From CAVTYH01 sp963773875 (lineage in GTDB: Bacteria; Planctomycetota; Planctomycetia; Pirellulales; JADZDJ01), in assembly GCA_963773875.1 (NCBI GenBank), contig CAVZCV010000020.1, positions 186,001-250,000 on the forward strand: a stretch of 64,000 nt of DNA, written 5' to 3'. This document shows, in pieces, positions 1 to 10,500 of the stretch (positions are counted from its first letter, which is position 1; the number at the start of each line of letters is the position of its first letter). The position numbers were made by a program, and so were the translations under genes. The notes below the pieces were generated by a model, which had not been told where the DNA came from, did not search any database, and saw nothing but the letters and a program-made list of their open reading frames with translations.

Positions 1-5
1 TATGC

Positions 6-11
6 TATAAT
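6..11 (+). promoter_or_regulatory. Possible -10 box upstream of the ytfQ-like gene
   Basis: A TATAAT hexamer lies 78 bases before the start codon of the sugar-binding protein. Any -35 element would fall off the left edge of the window, so this is only a weak suggestion of a promoter. Confidence 0.2.
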
Positions 12-88
12 GTTCGCATGAGCGAGTCGCACTAGCTCTTGAATACAGCCGTATCGAATTCTCGCTTTTTGTAAGAATACACACGATT

Positions 89-1081
89 ATGAAAATTAGC
101 TTTTCGCAAGTCTGTCTCGCCGGTGGTTTATTATTTCTACTTGCGCCGCTTGTTTCCTGCGGCACGCAAGCCCCATCAAGCGGTCCTGGGAAATCATCGA
201 ATGGCGCCAAGCCAGTGGTTGGCTTTTCGCAAATTGGAGCTGAAAGTGGCTGGCGAACTGCGAACACAGAGTCGATCAAAAGCGAAGCCGAAAAGCGCGG
301 CATTGACCTACGGTTCTCCGACGCACAACAGAAACAGGAAAACCAAATCAAAGCGCTTCGATCATTCATCTCTCAAGGCGTCGATGTGATTGCGTTTTCA
401 CCGGTGAAGGAGACGGGTTGGGAGCCGGTGCTAAAAGAAATCAAGGAAGCTGGAATTCCCGTGATCTTGACTGATCGGGCAATCGATTCTACTGACGAAA
501 GTTTGTATGCCACATTTATTGGTTCCGATTTCGTCGAGGAAGGCAGACGAGCTGCAGAGTGGGTGGTAAAAGCCACAGGGGGCAAAGCGAACATTGCTGA
601 ACTGACCGGCACCCCGGGCTCTGCGCCTGCAATTGACCGCAAAAAAGGTTTCGAGAAAGTAATCTCTCGTTACCCAGACATCAAAATCATTAAAAGTCAA
701 AGCGGCGATTTTACTCGCGCGCTCGGCAAGGAAGTCATGGAAGCGTTCCTGAAGAGTCCTGAGGCAAAGTCAATCGATGTTGTCTTCGCCCACAACGACG
801 ACATGGCTTTGGGGGCGATCCAGGCAATGGAGGAGGCGGGTATCAAGCCGGGTCAGCAAATCAAGATCGTCTCGATTGATGGCGTGCACGATGCGTTTCA
901 GGCGATGATCGATGGCAAGCTCAATTGCACAGTGGAATGCAACCCCTTGCTGGGACCACAGCTTTTCAATGCCGTCGAAGATCTCCGAAAAGGCAAGCCA
1001 CTGACGAAACGAATTGTCATTCAAGAGCAAGTTTACACTCAGGATCAGGCCGCCGAGGCTATTAAGGATCGGAAATATTAA
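89..1081 (+). CDS. ytfQ: Sugar ABC transporter substrate-binding lipoprotein, YtfQ-like
   Basis: Binds a sugar outside the membrane for import by the next three genes. The N-terminus is a lipoprotein signal ending in a VSC lipobox at about residue 24, so the protein should be lipid-anchored. The mature part follows E. coli YtfQ, the galactofuranose-binding protein, closely: GFSQIGAESGWR near residue 45, QQKQENQIKA, GWEPVLKE, AIDRKKGF, SQSGDFTR, AHNDDM and SIDGVHDA occur in the same order. Length (330 residues) fits the periplasmic-binding-protein 4 family. The ATG has no clear Shine-Dalgarno. It heads a four-gene operon with ATPase and two permeases in the same order as in E. coli. The substrate is probably a furanose or related hexose, inferred from family only. 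Confidence 0.93.
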   Translation: MKISFSQVCLAGGLLFLLAPLVSCGTQAPSSGPGKSSNGAKPVVGFSQIGAESGWRTANTESIKSEAEKRGIDLRFSDAQQKQENQIKALRSFISQGVDVIAFSPVKETGWEPVLKEIKEAGIPVILTDRAIDSTDESLYATFIGSDFVEEGRRAAEWVVKATGGKANIAELTGTPGSAPAIDRKKGFEKVISRYPDIKIIKSQSGDFTRALGKEVMEAFLKSPEAKSIDVVFAHNDDMALGAIQAMEEAGIKPGQQIKIVSIDGVHDAFQAMIDGKLNCTVECNPLLGPQLFNAVEDLRKGKPLTKRIVIQEQVYTQDQAAEAIKDRKY

Positions 1082-1149
1082 GCCCTGCCGAACGTTTGTG
1101 ATTGCGCTTGAGCAAATTTGCTAGACTGCATTTTACTTTTCGTTAATCC

Positions 1150-2679
1150 ATGCCCAGTGCCGAGACCAATCTACTAACGGCGCAAGGCATCTCGAAACGT
1201 TTCCCCGGTGTTCAAGCGCTGGCTGGGGTCGATTTCGCAGTCCGCCACCGGGAAATTCACGCGCTGATGGGCGAAAACGGCGCCGGCAAAAGCACACTCA
1301 TCAAGGTGCTTACGGGCGTGTATCCGCGCGACGCGGGAACCGTTTCATTTAACGGCGCTCCCATCGATCCGCGATCTCCCAAAATGACAGAGGCCGCGGG
1401 CATTAGCACGGTTTATCAAGAAGTGAATCTGATTCCGCACCTCTCTGTCGCGGAGAATATTTGCTTAGGTCGTGAGCCGACTCGGTTTGGAACTATTCAT
1501 TGGAGGGCGATGGCGCGTCGGGCGGCGGAGGCACTAGCGCGATTGGATCTCAAACTCGATGTCTGGCAGGAACTCGCCAGCTGCTCGATTGCCATTCAGC
1601 AAATGGTGGCGATAGCCAGAGCACTCGATACATCGGCCAAGCTTCTGATTCTGGACGAGCCCACCTCCAGCCTCGATGAAAGGGAGGTGGAAGAGCTATT
1701 TGCTGTAATGCGGCGATTGCGCGGCGAAGGTTTAGGCATTGTGTTCGTTACGCACTTTCTGGATCAGGTCTACGCAGTGACCGACCGTATCACCGTGCTG
1801 CGAGACGGAAAGCTTGTGGGGACTTTCGACACTGCTGCGCTGCCGCGACTGCAACTTGTGGGCAAAATGATTGGCAAAGAAATCTCTCAGGAGCTGTCGC
1901 AACTTTCATCAGAACGGCAGTCTCGAACGGCAGCAGTGGAGGATTCCACGTTTGTCGAAACTCGCGGATTAGAGCGAACCGGTTCCATTGGGCCTGTTAG
2001 CTTGAAGATTCGTCGCGGCGAGGTTGTGGGCTTGGCCGGGCTGCTTGGTTCCGGTCGGACCGAAGCCGCGCGGATGTTATTTGGCATCGATCCGGCGGAC
2101 GCAGGTGAACTCCTGATCGAAAGCAAGCCAAGCAATTTGCCCTCGCCTAAAGCAGCCATCCGTGCCGGGTTCGCATTCACCTCTGAAAATCGCAAGTCGG
2201 AAGGAATTATTCCGGAACTAACCATCCGAGAAAACATCATTTTGGCGTTACAAGGCTTGCGTGGTGCGTGGCGAGCACTCAGTCGGACCGCTCAGGAAGA
2301 AACGACAGATCGCTATATCAAGGCATTAGGCATTAAGACCCCTAACGCTGAGCAATCGATCTCCAAACTAAGCGGTGGCAACCAACAAAAAGTGTTGCTC
2401 GCCCGCTGGTTGGCCACCCAACCGCGGCTGTTCATTTTGGATGAACCCACGCGGGGCATTGATGTGGGAGCGAAAGCGGAAATCGAAAAGTTGATCGCCG
2501 CGCTGTGCGAGGAAGGGATGTCGATCTTGTTCATTAGCTCAGAGCTCGAAGAGGTGGTTCGCAGTTGCAATCGCGTTTACGTGCTGCGCGATCGGCAAAT
2601 GGTTGGCGAACTGGAAGGCCAGAATGTGAACGAGCACGCCATCATGCGTTGCATTGCGAGCGAAACCAGTGGCAACTGA
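1150..2679 (+). CDS. ytfR: Sugar ABC transporter ATP-binding protein with two nucleotide-binding domains, YtfR-like
   Basis: Powers sugar import. The 509-residue protein has the usual fused double ATPase of the CUT2 (ribose-type) class. Domain 1 has Walker A GENGAGKST at residues 41-49 and Walker B LLILDEPT near residue 170, with a weak signature (SIAIQQM) in place of LSGGQ. Domain 2 has a degenerate P-loop (GLLGSGRTE) near residue 296, a full LSGGNQQK signature and the CUT2 motif DEPTRGIDVGAK. An asymmetric pair of sites is normal for this class. It begins 68 bases after ytfQ and overlaps the next permease gene by 26 bases, suggesting translational coupling. No Shine-Dalgarno is evident. Confidence 0.93.
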   Translation: MPSAETNLLTAQGISKRFPGVQALAGVDFAVRHREIHALMGENGAGKSTLIKVLTGVYPRDAGTVSFNGAPIDPRSPKMTEAAGISTVYQEVNLIPHLSVAENICLGREPTRFGTIHWRAMARRAAEALARLDLKLDVWQELASCSIAIQQMVAIARALDTSAKLLILDEPTSSLDEREVEELFAVMRRLRGEGLGIVFVTHFLDQVYAVTDRITVLRDGKLVGTFDTAALPRLQLVGKMIGKEISQELSQLSSERQSRTAAVEDSTFVETRGLERTGSIGPVSLKIRRGEVVGLAGLLGSGRTEAARMLFGIDPADAGELLIESKPSNLPSPKAAIRAGFAFTSENRKSEGIIPELTIRENIILALQGLRGAWRALSRTAQEETTDRYIKALGIKTPNAEQSISKLSGGNQQKVLLARWLATQPRLFILDEPTRGIDVGAKAEIEKLIAALCEEGMSILFISSELEEVVRSCNRVYVLRDRQMVGELEGQNVNEHAIMRCIASETSGN

Positions 2680-3706
2680 TTCCACAAAATTGCCGCCATC
2701 AAGACAACCATTGAAGTTGTTCTGGCCGATTGCCGCGCTCGCGCTGCTGCTGCTTTTTAATTGGTTTAAATCACCCGGATTCTTCCACTTCGAAATCGAG
2801 GATGGAAACTATTTATCCGGATCGCTAATCGATGTTCTGAAGAATGGGTCAATCGTCATGTTGCTTTCGCTGGGCATGACCCTGGTGATTGCGACCGGCG
2901 GCGTGGATCTTTCTGTCGGCGCTGTCATGGCCATCTCCGGCGCGATCGCTGCCACGCTTATTAACAAATCCGGCAACAGTTTTTCAATCGCGATCTTGGC
3001 TGCGATTGGTGCAGCGCTAATCGCAGGCGCATGGAATGGCATCCTGGTAGGAGTGTTCCGAATTCAACCGATTGTGGCCACACTTATTTTGATGGTCGCC
3101 GGCCGCGGTATCGCGCAGCTAATCACGGATGGGCAAATCATTACTTTTCACAACGTGCCATTCACCTTTCTTTGCAACGGCCATTTCCTGGGTCTGCCAT
3201 TTCCGGTGTTGATCGTCTTCGTTTTGCTGTTGCTCTCATTGTTTTGGACTCGCAAAACGGCCTGGGGATTATTCATTGAATGCGTCGGCGACAATGAAAT
3301 CGCGACCTACTTCTCCGGAATTAACAGCCGGGCGGTGAAATTTGTTGTTTACACATTCTCTGGTTTTTGCGCGGGCATTGCCGGATTATTGGCTGCCTCG
3401 AACATCAAAGGCGCGGACTCGAACCATGCCGGGTTATTCCTCGAGCTTGATGCAATTGTGGCCGTTGTGGTTGGCGGCACCGCACTGACGGGGGGCCGAT
3501 TTTATCTGATCGGTTCCATCATTGGGTCGCTGATCATTCAAACGCTGACTACTACGATGTACGCGCAAGGCGTCAGTTCCGACGTCGCTCCGGTTCCCAA
3601 GGCACTCGTGATCCTCGCCGTGTGTCTCTTGCAGTCGCCAATTTTCCGCGGTCAACTCTGGCGGCTGGCAGCTTTGCTGAAAATTGCGCCGAGGAGAGCC
3701 CAATGA
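2654..3706 (+). CDS. ytfT: Sugar ABC transporter permease, YtfT-like
   Basis: First permease of the importer, 350 residues, with about eight to ten hydrophobic segments. The CUT2 permease signature is clear: MTLVIATGGVDLSVG near residue 75, and the later ELDAIVAVVVGGTALTGG block. The reading frame starts at TTG inside the end of ytfR; a GTG at 2669 is an alternative start and would give a slightly shorter hydrophilic N-terminus. It overlaps the next permease through an ATGA junction (3703-3706). Substrate is inferred from the operon, not from the permease itself. Confidence 0.9.
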   Translation: MRAKPVATDSTKLPPSRQPLKLFWPIAALALLLLFNWFKSPGFFHFEIEDGNYLSGSLIDVLKNGSIVMLLSLGMTLVIATGGVDLSVGAVMAISGAIAATLINKSGNSFSIAILAAIGAALIAGAWNGILVGVFRIQPIVATLILMVAGRGIAQLITDGQIITFHNVPFTFLCNGHFLGLPFPVLIVFVLLLLSLFWTRKTAWGLFIECVGDNEIATYFSGINSRAVKFVVYTFSGFCAGIAGLLAASNIKGADSNHAGLFLELDAIVAVVVGGTALTGGRFYLIGSIIGSLIIQTLTTTMYAQGVSSDVAPVPKALVILAVCLLQSPIFRGQLWRLAALLKIAPRRAQ

Positions 3707-4684
3707 AATTGCGCCGAAAATATATCCCGCTCCTGGCGACATTGGCCGTATTCATATTGCTCTACACAGCCGGCTGTTTGACCTTCCGTAACTTCAGCTC
3801 ACCACGGGTGGCTGTGGACTTGGTAGGCGACAATGGATTTCTGGGCGTGGCAGCTGTGGGCGCCACTTTCGTGATCTTGTCCGGCGGCATCGATCTGTCG
3901 GTCGGAGCTGTTGTCGCAGCAACAAGCATATTGATAGCACGGATGATTGAAGCCGATGTCTCTCCGCTATTGGCAATTGCGACAGCGGTGGCCATCGGGG
4001 CTCTATTTGGGGCGGCGATGGGATTAGTCATTCACGTCTACAAGCAGCCGCCGTTCATGATTACGCTCGCTGGCATGTTTTTTGCGCGGGATGGGATTCG
4101 TTATCTATCCGAAATCGTTGGGAATCAAAAGTGACTTTTATCAGCACACGATCAATGAAGCACTGGCAATTCACTTGCCCGGTGGTGCGAATGTGCCGTT
4201 CACGGCAACAGCGTTTCTCATTGTGCTGTTTTTCGGCCTGTTCATTGCGCACTGGACCCGTTTTGGGTGCGCCATTTATGCGATTGGCGACGATGAATTG
4301 TCCGCGACTCTAATGGGGGTGCCGGTCGGCAGGACAAAGGTCTTGATTTACATGCTCTCCGGTTTCACGTCGGCGCTGGCGGGCGTCGTTTATAGTTTTT
4401 ACACCCAGTCAGGCGATCCAGCTTCATGCGTCGGCTTTGAGCTCGATGCGATTGCGGCCGTAGTAATCGGCGGCACGCTATTGCGCGGGGGCATCGGATT
4501 CCTGGGGGGAACCGCGGTTGGTGTTCTCATTCTCGGCCTAATTCAAAGCCTCATTAACTTTAAAGGCGATTTGAGTTCCTGGTGGACGCGAATTGTCGTC
4601 GGGCTGCTCGTACTGCTATTCATCGGGCTGCAAAATGTGGTGACAGCATTTGCCCGAGGCCGTGCACGCTTAGCTCGCCCGTAG
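3703..4684 (+). CDS. yjfF: Sugar ABC transporter permease, YjfF-like, frame broken once
   Basis: Second permease of the importer. The first part (3703 to about 4080) has ILSGGIDLSVGA and MITLAGMFF; the second part (about 4084-4684) continues in the +1 frame with RGMGF, a second ELDAIAAVVIGGTLLRGG block and the YjfF-typical INFKGDLSSWWTRI tail. The break sits in a run of six T at 4078-4083. With five T the protein reads LAGMFLRGMGF, which matches the family (LAGMFLARG). Joined, the product is about 326 residues, the normal length. I infer a homopolymer error or a very recent mutation rather than two genes. It starts at an ATGA overlap with ytfT. Confidence 0.85.
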
Positions 4685-4853
4685 CCTCTCCATTGGTCGG
4701 GGTTTTGGCAGGCCAGGAGCCGATACAGCGCATCGGTTTTCTGAAAAGATTTTCTTTGTAAGCGGAATTCCTGTAACGTTTCGCCGTCAACAGGAAATAC
4801 TGTGTGGGGGAGTATAGACCGAACTGGCGACTCATCTGCTTGGGTAGGGACTG

Positions 4854-5374
4854 ATGCAGCAGGAGCAAACCGAACAACTGGCGCGTCTTTGGACCGAGTC
4901 ACAGTCGGTGGTCGCTTCCTACGTTTTGTCGCTAGTGCGTGATTTTCACTGCGCCGAAGATATTCTGCAGCAAGTGGCTGTGGTTTTAGTGCGCGAATTC
5001 GAAAAATACGACCGGTCGCGTCCCTTTTTGCCCTGGTGCTCGGAATTGCTCGAAACGTTGCCCTGAAATCTCGCCGCGAAATGGCCCGCGATGCAAGCCG
5101 CTTGCTCAACACGGAATTGCTGGACCAAATCCAAGCTGGATTTGAAGAGAACGTGGCGGGCTGGACCGCACGCCGGCAAGCCTTGCAAATTTGTCTAGAG
5201 AAACAGCAACAGCGAATGTTGGAGGTCTTGCGTTGGCGATACGCGTTCGATTTGAAGCCTCAAGATGTGGCCAGTCGGATGGGAATTACCTCTGGCGCGG
5301 TGCGAGTGCTTTTGCATCGCGCACGCTCCATGTTGCGTGATTGCATTCAACAACAACTGAAGGCGGCAGGTTAG
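4854..5374 (+). CDS. ECF-type RNA polymerase sigma factor, frame broken once
   Basis: Likely directs transcription of its own cell-surface regulon. Region 2 is visible in 4854-5035 (a LARLWTES helix, YVLSLVRDF, AEDILQQVAVVL, PFLPW). Region 4 lies in 5036-5374 (EVLRWRYAFDLKPQDVASRMGITSGAVRVLLHRAR), a normal sigma-70 helix-turn-helix. The two halves are offset by one base near 5035 (a missing base around TGG/GTG). Repaired, PFLPW runs straight into VLGIARN, the usual planctomycete ECF linker, giving about 173 residues. A weak AGGG precedes the ATG. The stop overlaps the next gene's GTG start, pairing it with its membrane partner. Confidence 0.85.
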
Positions 5375-7165
5375 TGACAAAAGACGAAATCGTAGAACTG
5401 ATTGAAGGATATCTCGACGGAACGGCCGACAACGATCGGGTTGCGCAGCTTAGGGCTTGGTTGGAGGAAGACTCTTCAAATGTTCAGTATTTTGCTCGGG
5501 AAGTGTTTTTCCACCAGCAGTTGCGCGAGACACTGGTTGCCGCAAACACGGCACATATCTTGGCTGCTGACGATGAAGTCGCGGTTGGACGCAGGACCGC
5601 TGGACGTTAAGCGTGCCCCCGCGGACACAATCGAAAAAAGTGCCGACGATCAGCCTCCAAAGCAGCCCATTGTTTTCCCGAAATCGACATTCGGTTCCGA
5701 GGGCGGCGCTATCACGAACTTTCCGCTGGTTGCCATTGCACTCATCTTCGCGGGAACAGCGGCCTTTACTGGCTATCAAATTGGATGGAAAAGCGGTGTC
5801 GAAAACGTCCCAGTCGTTGGGAAGGCGGAGCTGAATTCAGACACCGCACCATATGTTGCCAAACTTGTCAAACTCACGAATTGTCATTGGGATGCCTCGC
5901 GAACTACCGCCGATTTGAGCCGCGGTAGTCAGCTGGCGCCTGGGCAATCGCTGCACTTGATTGAAGGCGTCGCAGAAATTAATTCCACGGCCCGCAGCGG
6001 AATGATCGATAAATTTCGACTCGAGGGACCGGCCGGCCTGATGATGGGAAGCCACGGTGTTCCCAGTTTGTTGTATGGCCGCTTGTCGGCCACAAGCACA
6101 ATCGACCGTGACCCGTTCTCGCTCGATACGCCGCTGGGCCGTGTCATTGTTTCCGAAGATGCGTGCATCGGCATCGTCGCCAGCACGAATGAAGTCGAAG
6201 TGCACGTGTTTTTTGGCAGTGCGGAATTCGAGCCTCTGGTGCATCTGCAACAGGATGATGGCAATGAGCGATACAGCATCACCTCGGGCTCAGCCATAAA
6301 GCTTGCTTCCAATCCCGATTCAATTTTGGTCGTGGAAAACGGCGTGGCCAATGAGGCCGGTTTCATTACGCAGGCTTCACTCAATGCCAGCCAGCTTTCC
6401 ATTGGCGACGATTATGTGTCGGCGGTGAAAGCGAGAAAGCCGGTCGCCTATTGGCGATTTGATCGGGTACGCGACGGCAAAGTACTAAACGAAATGGGCG
6501 AAGAATTCGCCTGCCGTATTGAAGGGCCGGTTCGGTGGCGCACTTATCCGGCCGGCAATCGCTCAGCTGAGTTTGGCTTCGCGAGTCAACCAGGATTTTT
6601 GCTTTCGGACGATGCAATTGGCGATGAGCTGAAAGATGAGTTCACCATCGAATTTTGGATGAAGGCCAGCTATTTCCAGCGCGCTTCAATCTTTTCTTTG
6701 GTCCAAGGTGGCAAGGCCGACGCCAACGTGCCGCTGCAATGTGCGTTAGTTGAGCTATTTGGGCAAGCGGCTGATCCCGGGCCCGTCATGCGTTCGCGCA
6801 TGCGGTTTTTGCATCGTACTCCACCCAGTCGCGATGTTAACGCAGGAGTTAGCTGCTTCTCCGAAGATCAGTATGCGCCGCGTAAATGGCAGCATGTGGC
6901 GGCGGTGAAAGCAGCGGAAACCATTCAGCTATATCTCGACGGCAAACTCGTTGCTGAGGCTAAAGATCGAAGCGAAACGCCGGCTGGCTTACGGATCTTA
7001 ATGGGGCAATTGTTTTCATTTACATCGGGTCCGAACGCTGGCATTCGTCCTTTTGTCGGCGAATTGGCAGAGGTCGCGGTTTATCCGCAAGCACTTGCGG
7101 TTACTCAAATCTTGGACCACATCAAACTGGAGCAGGCAGAACCCTTGCAGCGAAACTCATTTTGA
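5374..7165 (+). CDS. FecR/LamG-domain membrane protein, probable anti-sigma partner, frame broken once
   Basis: The start is a GTG at 5374 that overlaps the sigma factor's TAG by one base (TAGTG). The N-terminus (KDEIVELIEGYLDGTADNDR, then a helix ending FFHQQLRETL) is the cytoplasmic module usual in planctomycete sigma-factor partners. One base is out of frame between 5580 and 5610; after it come a single membrane segment (PLVAIALIFAGTAAFTGY), a FecR-like beta domain (GVAEINS, LEGPAGL, LLYGRLSA, DTPLGRVIVSEDACIGI) and a C-terminal LamG/concanavalin-like domain (PVAYWRFD, FTIEFWMKAS, WQHVAAVK, LYLDGKLVAEA, FVGELAEVAVYPQAL). I infer that it holds the sigma factor inactive until the outer domain binds a polymer. 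About 596 residues when joined. Confidence 0.82.
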
Positions 7166-7575
7166 ACGAATACACCGAGAAGTGAACGGAATTATCTTAA
7201 CCTTGAGCAAAAATTCGTTTGCATAATTCGCAGTTTCTATATTAAATCGAATTTTGGAAGAGTACACACTTTTTTGACTGACACGCACGGTGATTCAACC
7301 GCAAATGGCAACAACGGTTTGGTCGCCTAAATTGAGACAACTTTTTGATTTTTGATCATTGAGGGAGTGATTCGCATTCGCAAAGTCGTGGTCCAAGGGG
7401 GTCTTCTAATTCCCCCGAACCCCCTTGGCCACGCTTGCGAGTTTTGCTGTTGTTCGGCGATGCATCCTAAATGAACCACGGCACAGCTTCGCAGCGTATA
7501 GATCCGGGGAGCCGAAAAAGTTGTTCGTGAAAAGATCAATCCGTCGGTAGTCCGACCTTTCGAGGAGTATTCGCA
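7166..7575. other. Intergenic region before the giant repeat protein
   Basis: No gene seen. It holds the hairpin at 7389-7432 and, just before the next start codon, a GAGGAG ribosome-binding site around 7561. Confidence 0.5.
7389..7432. repeat. Long inverted repeat, hairpin-forming
   Basis: CCAAGGGGG at 7393-7401 pairs perfectly with CCCCCTTGG at 7420-7428. Flanking GTGG/CCAC extends the stem with one mismatch, giving a 13-14 bp stem around an 18-base loop. No T tract follows, so it is not a standard intrinsic terminator. It sits between two transcription units and may be a transcript end or protein-binding site. Confidence 0.5.
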
Positions 7576-10500
7576 ATGACAACCATAAAGCCCCGAAGAA
7601 TTAGTGACCGTCGTATTCGGTCTAGCGTTGAGTTCTCTTTTGAGCGCGACCCACGTACAAGCCCAAAATCAAAATGGCACATGGGTGCAGGATGCAAAGT
7701 GGAACTTGGGGCAATTCGAGCAATTGGTTAAGCGGTGTCGCAAATGGCGCTGGACTTCACTGCCGATTTCTCCACGATCAATATCACCGCTGATCGGACC
7801 GTTCACTTGGATTCTGCACGGACCATCGGCCAGATTAAGTTCCAAGACACAAACACGGGCACCGGCAATGCTTTCAATTGGTTTCTTGATAACAATAACG
7901 TCGCCAGCAACATTCTCACGCTGGATAACGGCGCCTCACAGCCGGTAATAAATGTCATCAATCGAACGACGACCCTCTCCGCCGTTCTCGCCGGAACGAA
8001 CGGTGTGCTTCTGACAGGCGGAACGGGCGGGACCGGTTCGCAGCTGAATTTAGCTGCCGCGAATACGTATTCCGGAGTGACGACGATTACCACCAATACG
8101 ACCAATCAAATGACCGTCTTGCGCAAAACAACGGGGCCTTTGGAACGAGCTCGATCTCCTTTAATCCGGGCACGGTGAATGGCGCGAAAATTGCGCTCGA
8201 TTCAGGCGTCAATATTCCCAATAATATTACGCTAACCACCGTCCGCTCAGTGGCGGGTAATGGTGCGATCAGTAGCAATGGCGATGTCACAGCGACCTGG
8301 AGCGGCTCGATCACCAAAAACGGAGCGTCTTCATCGGGTGGTGAGTTCGTCGGACCCGTTGGCGCCACGACCACCAATTATCTGATCCTTTCCGGACCCA
8401 TCATCAATAACCTGGCCTCGGTCGCAAAAAACGCAGGGAATGTGTCGAACGTTGCGCTCCAAATTCGCGCTGGAAACGTTCGCATGGCGGATACGACTGG
8501 GACGAGCAGCACATTCAGAATTGAAGACCGTGACGGCATCCTTCAAGTCGGGGCAAACAACGGAATCGCGACCAACGCTTATGTAGACATCGGGGGGAAC
8601 CTGGGGAATCCCGGTGGGCCCACGGCTGTTGTTTTAGATTTGAACGGATTCAATCAGCAGCTAGTCGGTGTCAGTAATTACCTCAGTAACACGCAATCGG
8701 AGATCATTAGGAATAGCTCGACCACGAGTCCCGCTGTCCTGACCTTGGCTCCGGCCAATCCGACTTCGAATCCAAACCAGGCGCTGCTGGTGTTCACCGC
8801 CAACGCGAACGGATCCGGTACCAATGCGATCATGACGGATGCCAGCGCCGCTGCACCGCTAAGTCTCGTTGTCAATGGCGACGCCGCAGGCGTGCAGTAC
8901 ATGGTTACCGGGGCAAGTTCCTATCGTGGCACGACAACGCTAACCAGCGGAACGCTGGCGGTTAGCTCGCTGGCCAATGGCGGAGCCAATAGCAGCATCG
9001 GCGCGTCGTCTAACGCAGCGGCTAATTTGGTTTTCAACGGCGGCGGGCTACGGTATGTCAACACCAGCCTGAACAATGCCAACGGGGCGGTTGCTTTGAC
9101 CAATAGCACGACGCCGAGTACTGATCGCAATTTCACAATCAACAATGGTGCCAGCGGAACGCTCGACGTGGAAGCGGCGGGAACTACATTGACTTGGTCG
9201 GGCGGTTCGCTTGCCACAACCGGCAGTCTGGTAAAAGCCGGCGCTGGAACCTTAATTCTGACGGGCACAAATCAACACACCGGCGGGACCACCATCAATG
9301 GCGGCACGCTCCTGGTGAACAGCCCCGGCAGTTTGGCCGCCGGTAATGTCAGCGTTGCCAATCTTGCCAAACTGGGAGGCAACGGAACGATCGGAGGCCA
9401 AGTGACTCCGGCGAGTGGCGGCATTGTTGCGCCGGGTGTGCCGGGGACGAACAATGGTCTCGGGACAATCGCTGTCGACGGATTGACGATGAACACCGGC
9501 GCCGTCCTGCAATTAGAAATCACCGACACCTCGAATCTCGACAAGATCAATATCACCGGCAATGCCACGTTCAACGGCGGAAATGTCTTTCTGTTTCAGC
9601 CCGGCACGACAACTTCGTTCAATGCTCCCGCCGGTACCAGCATCTATCCCTTGTTCACGGTTGGCGGGGCCATTTCCGGCTCGCTGAACAATTTGACGAT
9701 ATCCAATCCCCAGGCCGGGAAGCTCTATACGCTTGCAGGAACTTCCACGATCAATCTGACGATCGCCGACGGCACGACCAGTGAATGGAACAACGCAGGC
9801 GGCACGGGACTGTGGACCACCTCGGGCAACTGGACGAATGGAGTCCCGAACGCAGTGGGAGTCAGCGCCAAATTCGGTCAATTGACGAGTGGAAGCGTCG
9901 ATCTCAATGGAAGCAAAACCGTCAGCGGCGTAACGTTCGACAATGCTGCCGGCTACGTGCTGACCGGCAACTCGAGTACTTTGAATCTGAACAATGGCGT
10001 GGCGGCCGCGGCCATTACCGTCGTCAGTGGTTCCCATACCATTTCTGTGCCAGTTGCAGCTTCGAACGCATCGAGTGTTTCGTTTACAAGTACCGGCACG
10101 GCTCTAACGCTTAGCGGAGCGTTCAGCGGCGGCAAGCCCATCTCCGTATCGGGGACCGGCGGTACCTTAACGCTGACTGCCAACAATAGCTATACATCCA
10201 CCACGCTGGATGCGGCCACGCTGAATGTCGGTACATTCGGCGGCGCTGACACGACCGGCTCGCTCGGCTCAGGCGACATCACAATCAGCCACAGCGCCAC
10301 GTTGAATTTCAACCGTTCCAACGCCTATGGCTTTGCCGGCGGCATTGCCGGCTCGGGCGTTGGGGCGGGCAGCGTCAACTTTCTCGGCAGCGGAACCACA
10401 ACCATCTCAGGCCCCATCAGCAATATCACCAGCCTCAACGCCTCGGCCGGAACTGTGGTGGCTTCGAGCACGATTAGTCAAACGGACGGCATTAACCTGA

